Shown here: piece by piece, positions 56,764 to 64,000 of the stretch | How the letters are laid out: every line of letters starts with the position of its first letter | Numbering within the stretch: the stretch's first letter is position 1 | NCBI GenBank assembly: GCA_029891385.1 | Contig: CM057231.1 | Coordinates: forward strand, 20,119,300-20,183,299 | DNA: 64,000 nucleotides | Source of the DNA: Erythroxylum novogranatense | Taxonomy: Eukaryota; Streptophyta; Magnoliopsida; Malpighiales; Erythroxylaceae | Direction: 5' to 3' | Translations under genes and position numbers: made by a program | The notes under the pieces: generated by a model | Database searches by the model: none | Told to the model about the DNA's origin: nothing | Seen by the model: the letters and a program-made list of their open reading frames with translations, nothing else

Positions 56764-59689
56764 AACAAACCCGACCGTCCCTCCCCCTAGTTTCCTCTGC
56801 TTCGTCTTTCTGTTTCATCTTTCTTCTTCTCCTTTAATTTCTGATTTCTTCTCCGATACATTCTTGTTCGTTTTCATCGGCGCTGGTAGGAGTTTGGTGG
56901 TGTGTCAGAAGTTGGGTTTCTTCTCCCACCATTTGTGAACTCGTGGAGGTATAGTGTTTGACCATAGATTGATTTCGGTTTTTTTTAGTATGTTTGAGTC
57001 ATTTATAAATGGATAAGAACATTTAAGATAGTTTTGTTAATGTTAGAAGGTTCAGGTTTTAACTTTTCTTGTGAAGTTGGGATGATTTGTTGATGCATAG
57101 TACGTGTTCGATGAAATGCCTCTTATTTGAAAAATTTGTTCATGTGTGAAGATGATGTTGATTTGTATGAGAGAATGAGTTAATGGGTAAGTCTATTTGA
57201 TGATTTAGCCTTATTTAATGATTAAGGATAATGTATCAAATAAGTTGTTATAGTGTGTAGCCTTATTTGATGATTTTATTCTTCCTTGTAAAGTGATTTA
57301 ACCTTATTTGTGAAGTAATTCAACTTGCATATGTGAATTTTCTTAGCTTAATTTTGAGTTTCTTAATCCTCTCCCAACTTACATATGTCATGTAGTCATT
57401 AAACTTAGGATGAAGATGACGCTATTTAGATTCAAATATGGTTGATCATTGTAATAGAGAATAAACAACAAAAATCACGTTTCTAAAATAATAAAGTTTT
57501 TATAATCTAGAATAACAAATGAACTAAATTGTTACTTTAAATATCAAATTTAAATTGAATTTTATATCAATCATAAAATTCACATATAATTCCTTGATTA
57601 TAAAGTTAAAACCATACGACATTTTCAAATTTACTATTTTATTAAGTGTAATGCGAAAATAAAATTTGTCAATTGATTAAACATAAAGATATACATAAGT
57701 TCACAAATATTATTTAAATCAAAATATTTACTTTATTTTAAAATTATAAATTTTCAAATAATTTAGATTTATGCAATTATTTATTTCATGCATATTTATA
57801 AATTGTACCAATATTAAAAAACTTTGTTGAACCATATTTTAAAATTATTAATTTTCAAATAATTTATATTTATGCAATTATTTATTTCATGCATATTTAT
57901 AAATTGTGCCAATATTTAAAAAACCTTTCTTGACACATCCTTAAAATGCTATTACTAGATAATTCCGTTTTAGTAAATGAGCGACCAATATCGCACAAGT
58001 GTTAATAACATGCATACTTGAGTTGCTTAGCTATAACTTCTCTTGATGTCTTAAGATTCAATATATAAAATTAAATTATTTAATCCATAGTATTTAACAT
58101 TTCCCAACCAATGGTATTGGTACAAAATACAAAATAGTATTTAATTTTGGTTGAAATCAATCACATAATTAGTAGCGTTTTCTTTTTATTATGAATACAA
58201 TTTGAGATATTTCAATTTTAAATAGTAATGAAGAATTCAAATTCAAAATCTTTGAATTTAAAAAAATTATTTTATTTTATATTTTAAATTATTATTTTTA
58301 ATTATATACCACATAAATTATATTGATCTTATATTGGCTTTTATCCTACACCAAAAATGGGTAGAATTAGACATTTTCAAATTTAGTATCTTATTAAGTG
58401 TGTGTAAAATTAAATTTGTCAATTGATTAAAATAAAGATATACATAAGTTCACATATCTTATTTAGATCAAAATAGTTACTTTATTTTAAAATTATTAAA
58501 TTTTCAAGTAATTTATAGTTATGCAATTATTTATTTCATGCATATTTATAAATTGTACCAATATAAAAAATAAAACAAATGGCATGAACTATCTTTAAAT
58601 TGCTATTACTAGATAATTCCCATTTTATACTAGCAATCACTCATTCTATATATTGTTTGTATTGTTCTCTATTTTTATTTCATAATTGCTTCATACTTTG
58701 ATTTAGTGTTTTAGTTTCTAGTAAAACTTTTATTTTCTTCTGTACTCTGCTTATTTGTGGTTGCTCATTAATGAAATTACCATACTACATTGAAGGTGTG
58801 AGTTCTGCTTGTTAACTTTAATATGGACAATATTTGGTGCATCTAGTTTATTTTTCATTCTACCTCCATCATCCTCTTATTTCACGTATGTTCAGGAAGA
58901 ATCTTCTACGTGTTAGTTGAGGAAAGTGAATTTTTTTTACTATATTTTTTTGAACTTGGTTTAATTTGGGTTTTTGATTGCGGTTTGAATTTCCCATCTG
59001 AACGTATTACATGGCTAATGTTTGGCTTGCATGAACTGAAACTTGTTTGTGGTATGAGCTTCGGTTTATCAATGAATTAATATAGGATGAGTTTGACTTA
59101 TATTATTGTTCCAATTACCTTAATTATGTCAATCCATTATTTCATTGATGCTCTATGAATTTATTACCTTCTCTTTATTTTTCATGTGTAAATTTTTACA
59201 CGCGTCTTTTTGAAATTGTAATTGTTAAAACAATTTATTAAAATAAATATTCATATTTTTATAACACTAGTACATATTTAATATAGGTCAAATATCAAAC
59301 TTATTATGTAACATATATGATTACAAACATATATGTTTAATATTAAATTTACAAATATTTTAGATCTGAACCCATAAACCTTAACCCATAACCCATGATG
59401 GATGAGGCTTATCGGTGAAGTATATGAGGAGCCTAGCAGTCACAACGAGAACTTGTTGTCTTAATTCACAAGTCTTATCTTATATGTTTTGTAATACTGG
59501 GCGAACATGAATAATACTAACAATGGAATCACTGTTTTAAATTAACAATTTTGCATAAATGAGTTACGTTGAAATTAACATACCTGATGGTTACATTAAT
59601 CCTAAATTTATTGCTAGAGTTGAATTATTTTGAGTGGACACGATACGAAGAACCCGACATTTGTAGCACCTTAAAAGGTAATCAACCAG
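56764..59689 (+). other. CACTA leader / intron-like AT-rich region
   Basis: No coding domain is visible in these 2.9 kb. The start (56764-57000) looks like a TC-rich 5' UTR and may be joined to later exons by long introns; GTAAGTC at 57187 is a possible donor. From 57600 to 58625 it holds the AT-rich repeats listed separately. Confidence 0.45.
57618..58625. repeat. AT-rich direct repeats inside the CACTA element
   Basis: A block around 57618-57820 (from ATTTTCAAATTTACTATTTT to AATTGTACCAATAT) recurs around 58376-58565. Its second half (ATGCAATTATTTATTTCATG and flanks) occurs a third time at about 57834-57920. The tail CTATTACTAGATAATTCC appears at about 57948 and 58603. Confidence 0.8.
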
Positions 59690-62530
59690 AATCATTGTTA
59701 ACTTAAATAAGTATGAAGGGGGATTGGATTTAGAACAAATTTTATGGATGGGACTAAAAATTCATACATGCAAATGGTTTATGATGGAGTCAATTATAGC
59801 TTTGAGGAAAGTAGGAAAAATCTTGAGGAAGAACCTAACACACAAGAAAAACAGTTTTTTTGACTTACTATAGTTAGGTGATCGAGAATTGTGGCCAAAT
59901 TGTGAGACAATGACCCAATTATCTTCAATTGCTCGAATATTGAACATAAAGTCTGAAGGGCATATTTTGGATTGTAGTTTTAATAAAATTCTTGAATGGT
60001 ATAATGAATCATTGCCTACTGATCATACAATGGTTGATAGTTTTTACAATATGAAGAAACTTATTAAGGGTCTTGTTTGCCTGTTGAAAAGATTGATTGT
60101 TGCAAATTAGGATGTATATTGTATTGGGGAGATAATGTAGACTTAGAAGAGCGTAAATTTTGTGATCAATCTAGGTTTAAGTCTAGAAAGTGTTTAATGA
60201 AACAAAAATTAGTACAATGCAAACAGATGTATTATTTCCATCTAACTCCAGAACTTCAAAGATTATATGTTTATGATGTTACTGCATCTCACATGAGATG
60301 GCATACTGAGCACGAACAGGAAGATGGAGTAATGAGTCATCCATCAGATGCATTGATATGGAAACATTTTAATGACACCCATCTTGATTTTGCAGTTGAA
60401 TATCGAAATGTTAGGCTAGGATTATCGACGAATGGATTCCAACCTTTTGGTCAATCTAAGCAGCAATATTCATTATGGCCAATCAAAATTACTCCTTATA
60501 ATTTGCTGCTTTAGAGGTGTATGAAAGAGGTATATATGATCTTGACAGTAATTGTGTCAGGGCCTTAAAATCCGAAGCATAAAATTGATGTATTCTTATA
60601 ACCATTGATATTTGAATTGCAAAATCTTTAGGAATATGGTGTTCAAACATATAATGTGTCTCTAAAATAGAATTTTGTATTAAGAGTGACTTTGATGTGG
60701 ACCATAAGTGATTTATCGGCATTTGTCATGCTATTTGGATGGAGCACAGTTGGAAAATTGGCTTGACCTTATTGTGGCAATGATTCTGATGCGTCTGATC
60801 TTCCAAACAGGGACAAAATATGTTGGTTTGATAATCACAGGAAATTTCTTCCTTTAGATAATCCATTTAGATGTAATAAACATAAGTTCATTAAGTATAG
60901 GATGGTAAAAACACCTCCTCCTTGTCTGAAAACTGGGGAAGAGATTTTGCAAGAGATTGAGGAATTAGGCTTGCTGAAAGTAACAGAATTTGAAGTCGAT
61001 GAAGTAAATACAAGTATTAGTCAAAACTTTGGTTGGAGAAAACAAAGCATCTTTTGGGATTTTGATATTAGAAAACTAATTTGATACGTTTTAATTTAGA
61101 TGTGATACATATTGAGAAAAACATTTTTGACAACTTGTTCAATACCATTATGAACATTGAAGGGAGGACAAAAGACAATGCAAAATCATGAGTTGATTTG
61201 CAATTTTTTTGTAGAAGGAATGAGTTACATAAAAGCATTGATAAATATCCGAAAGCATGTTACACTTTGGACAAAAAAGGAAGCTTTTGTGTGAATGGTT
61301 GAAAAGCCTACAGTTTTTTGATGGTTTTGTTTCAAACTTGGCTAGGTGTATGGACCTAAGGAAGTACAAATTATTTGGGATGAAAATTCATGATTGTCAT
61401 GTGTTTATGGAAAGGCTAATTCCAATTGCATTTCAACAGTTGCTACTGAATAAGGTTTGGGAAGTAATAACAGAATTAGTATGTTTTCAAAAGTTTAACA
61501 TCATCTAAATTCAAGTTGGTTGAAATGGAAAAACTAGAAAAGAAAATTCCAGTAATTTTATGCAAGTTAGAAGGGATTTTTCCTCCAAGCTTCTTTGACT
61601 GTATGAAGCATCTACCTGTGCACTTAGCACATGAGACAAAACTAGCCGGTCGAGTTCAATTTTGATGGATCTATCCATTTGAGAGATAACTCAACAAAAA
61701 TTATTGCAATAACCATATTAAAATGTTTTAACTATAAAATTGTAATAACCATTTTCTCTAATATAGGTATTTGCATCACTTAAAAAATGTGAAAAACAAG
61801 GCCAGAGTTGAAGGTTCGATATGTAATGCTTATTTAGTGGAGGAAGCTAGTCATTTTGTGGACATTATTTTGAGTCGCATATTTACACAAGAGAAAGAAA
61901 AGTTCCTCGTAATGATGATGGGAGAAGAACGAGTGATGATGATGGTAACTTGTCTATTTTCACATATCTTGGGTTAACATATGGATGTGCAAAAAAAAGA
62001 ATGTTAATAGAGGAAGAAATTAAGGCTGCACATGGTTACATTTTATTAAACTGTCAAGAGGTTTGACCTTTCGTGCAGTAAGTTGAACATAATTATTTCT
62101 TCCTTTAAAATTCTGTGTTGTTTATTATTAAAATACATAATAATGTATTTAGATTATACGAGGCATTGTTACGCAAGATAATGCCAGACAACACACAGGA
62201 TGATATAAATAAAGAAGTTGAAAGACACTTTCCTCGATGGTTCGAGAGATATGTAAGTTTTCACTTCCAAATATTCTTATAGTTCAATACCATATTTAAG
62301 TGTTCTCATAACATTATACATTGAGATATGACAATTTCTTTCATTCAAAATCTTACTCAAGGAATGTCGACATGGCAATTAGTTTCAAATGGTAGTAATT
62401 CCTTCCGTTGGGAGGAATGTGGCAAAATTATCCCAATTGAAGGAATACATAATGCAAGAAAATTTGCCACTTCATACACTAAGGATCATTTGCCTTCCAT
62501 GGCCGATCTTTTACTTGAAGTTGTTTAGTA
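59690..62530 (+). pseudogene. CACTA transposase (Transposase_21 / DUF4218 type)
   Basis: The plus strand carries, in order: SSIARILNIKSEGH and ESLPTDHTMVDSFYNMKKLI (59889-60070), VEKIDCCKLGCILYWGD (60080-60140), LQRLYVYDVTASHMRWH and YRNVRLGLSTNGFQPFG (60255-60450), WTISDLSAFVMLFGWSTVGK near 60700-60755, PPPCLKTGEEILQEIEELG (60910-60970), LDVIHIEKNIFDNLFNTIM near 61095-61155, then the DUF4218 part with SNLARCMDLRKYKLFGMKIH (61330-61390), ILCKLEGIFPPSFFDCMKHL (61555-61610) and NKARVEGSICNAYLVEEASH (61795-61855). Intron-like gaps lie at about 61687-61766, 62082-62155 and after 62251. The enzyme would cut and paste the element. Several frame stops (60515-60800, 61190-61300) show decay. Confidence 0.85.
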
Positions 62531-62840
62531 TGATTTGGACAACATCTCTTTCCTTATCATGTACATCTCATTTCCTTTGATGAAGTTGTTAAATATATTT
62601 ACATTTGATGGTCTTACTACACATTATTTTAAGCTTCCTTGAATCTCGAAGATGACATGTATGCCGATAGAGACGAGAGCAATGTCACAATGGTCTATAA
62701 AGGATTAGAAAGATTGGTTCTTTTGGAAAATTCATCAATTCCATAAAACTAGTCTAGACAATCACATATGCATTAATATCCAGTTTTGCTTCGTTTAACC
62801 ATTTTCTAATATGACATTATGAAATTTCTATACTGATTAT

Positions 62841-63095
62841 GTGTTAGGAAAATTTGTTGTCGTTAGTAGTCCATCTGGAGAGTTTGTCTTCGATACTAAG
62901 AGCCGTGACTCATTCACTGTATCCTCTACAAGTTTAGCTATAGCGAAAATGTTGTTGCAAGAAGGTGTTCAAAAGCATACACCTGAGGGAAGAAATATCA
63001 TTGTTTCAATTGGTGTGTTTGAACATGCCAGGACAGTTCTTGGGAATCCAAACATCGGGGACTCATTTACCTTTACTGAGTTGCATGTTACATAG
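62841..63095 (+). other. Unrecognised open frame within CACTA
   Basis: An 84-codon open frame encodes a compact-looking sequence (LGKFVVVSSPSGEFVFDTKS, then NIIVSIGVFEHARTVLGNPN) that I do not recognise. TTAG just before GGAAAATTTG at 62847 could be a splice acceptor, so it may be an exon of the transposase or of a second CACTA gene. Composition is less AT-skewed than the surroundings, which favours real or recent coding. Confidence 0.35.
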
Positions 63096-63488
63096 AATCA
63101 AACAAAATAATTATATCATTTTGATTTATTGATGCAATATACTAGACTCGGCTTTAAAGTTGATTTATTGTTGTATCTGTAGGAATTTGTCAAACAACCT
63201 CCCTACTATTTAGAGGTTAATCTACGTCCTATTGAATGAGGACTATTATTGTTCTTCTTCTATGACTTTAACAATTGTTAACTGTCATTTTCATCATTTG
63301 TACTTGAATATGATATTCAACAAATCGTCTTATTTCCTTTTTTCATATATTGTGTAAAATATTAAATTCAAATTGTTATATAAGTAGAAATTTCGATAAA
63401 CAATGAATTTTAGGTAAAAATATGGAACAAAAGAGACAGTGTGTAGTAATGTCGCCCATGTTTAAAGGCATGTTCGGAGGTACTTACA

Positions 63489-63830
63489 GTGAAGGTGGAT
63501 CATCATAGTGTACAACTCACACTGACTCACCCCCCTCCAGGGCTTACAGTTATAGATGAGGCATCACCTATTGCTCATCATGCTAGACCATCCCCATCCC
63601 TAACTCAAATATCATCTAATACTGCTTTATCGGATGGAGGAGATGTCCGCCAGCCTAGAGCTAAGGGACTTGATGAAAGAAAGTACATAAAAATGTCAAC
63701 AATCTGTAAGTTAAATCAAATTAATCACTATTTGTTTTCAATTAATTTATACGTTTATCAGTTTTTTCATTGTATAAAATTACTTCTTATATTAGGTTGG
63801 TTCAGTTTAGATCGTGTTCCAGAAATATGA
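63489..63830 (+). other. Unrecognised open frame, possible CACTA second gene
   Basis: About 80 codons of Pro/Ser/His-rich sequence (THPPPGLTVIDEASPIAHHA, then PRAKGLDERKYIKM) precede an AT-rich, probably intronic tail after 63704. It sits where CACTA elements often encode a TnpA-like or accessory protein. I cannot assign a domain. The last 170 bases of the window show nothing further. Confidence 0.3.
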
Positions 63831-64000
63831 CATTTAAATTTAAGCTAAAGAATTGATCCTAAGGGTTATGTGTGGAAGAATATCTCTTAGGCCACAAAGA
63901 GATTTTACTTTTAGGAGTTTGAGATACAATAAAGATTTATTTTCTTTTTATATTGATTTATATACACTAATTAGATCAATATTATTACATTATTCGATCA

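Larger units (their letters stand above)
56319..64000 (+). mobile_element. CACTA (En/Spm) transposon, left end to window edge
   Basis: The terminal inverted repeat CACTACAAGAAAA starts at 56322, preceded by GTA (56319-56321), the likely 3-bp TSD. Subterminal repeats follow, then a leader, AT-rich repeats and, from about 59690, a plus-strand Transposase_21-type gene. The right end is outside the window, so full length, second TSD and second TIR cannot be checked. Stops in the transposase show it is not autonomous now. Confidence 0.85.

Overview
This window looks like plant nuclear DNA, most likely from a eudicot. It is AT-rich, has one intron-containing Pollen Ole e 1-type gene, and is otherwise almost wholly transposable elements of plant-specific kinds: Sirevirus-type, small Ale-like and long-LTR Copia; Athila-type and Tekay-like Gypsy; a DUF4283-type LINE; a hAT-like element; and a CACTA element. 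I saw no bacterial-type genes, tRNA, rRNA or CRISPR. Species cannot be named from the sequence. All coordinates and identities were worked out by eye.

Left flank (1-3547): a LINE ORF1 relic (1-783, minus), a 565-bp hAT-like non-autonomous element (892-1456), and the only intact host gene (2205-2888, plus, two exons), followed by an AT-rich stretch.

Centre (3543-55983): one nested retrotransposon stack that can be taken apart by its target-site duplications (TSDs). The outer shell is a minus-strand Copia element (Copia-A), 3548-55978, flanked by TTCTA. Its 3' LTR was split by a minus-strand LINE (about 3991-45851; TSD about TTCTCTTTTTTT). The LINE was then hit three times. (a) A plus-strand Sirevirus-like Copia (6717-25575) entered ORF2. 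Its own env-like ORF was later split by a minus-strand LARD-like Tekay derivative (13888-23498, TSD GCTCA). (b) A plus-strand Ale-like Copia (Copia-B, 27146-31927, TSD GGAAG) entered the end of ORF1 and has non-canonical TA...TA LTR ends. (c) A plus-strand Athila-like Gypsy (32271-44347, TSD CCTGC) entered ORF1. Read on the minus strand, the LINE pieces 44348-45851, 31928-32270, 25576-27145 and 3991-6716 are colinear and the reading frame runs across each insertion. Inside Copia-A there is also a 2-kb LTR-like insertion that splits the RT gene (about 48187-50164) and a 5'-truncated LINE fragment (53705-54262).

Right flank (55984-64000): a relic of the end of an older Copia pol gene (55984-56318, minus), followed by the left end of a CACTA element at 56322. 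This element runs off the window and carries a decayed but clearly recognisable Transposase_21-type gene with introns (about 59690-62530).

No retrotransposon here has an intact coding region; stops, frameshifts, internal deletions and protease active-site changes are common. The value of the window is the resolvable insertion history. I found no evidence for a new defence or metabolic system.
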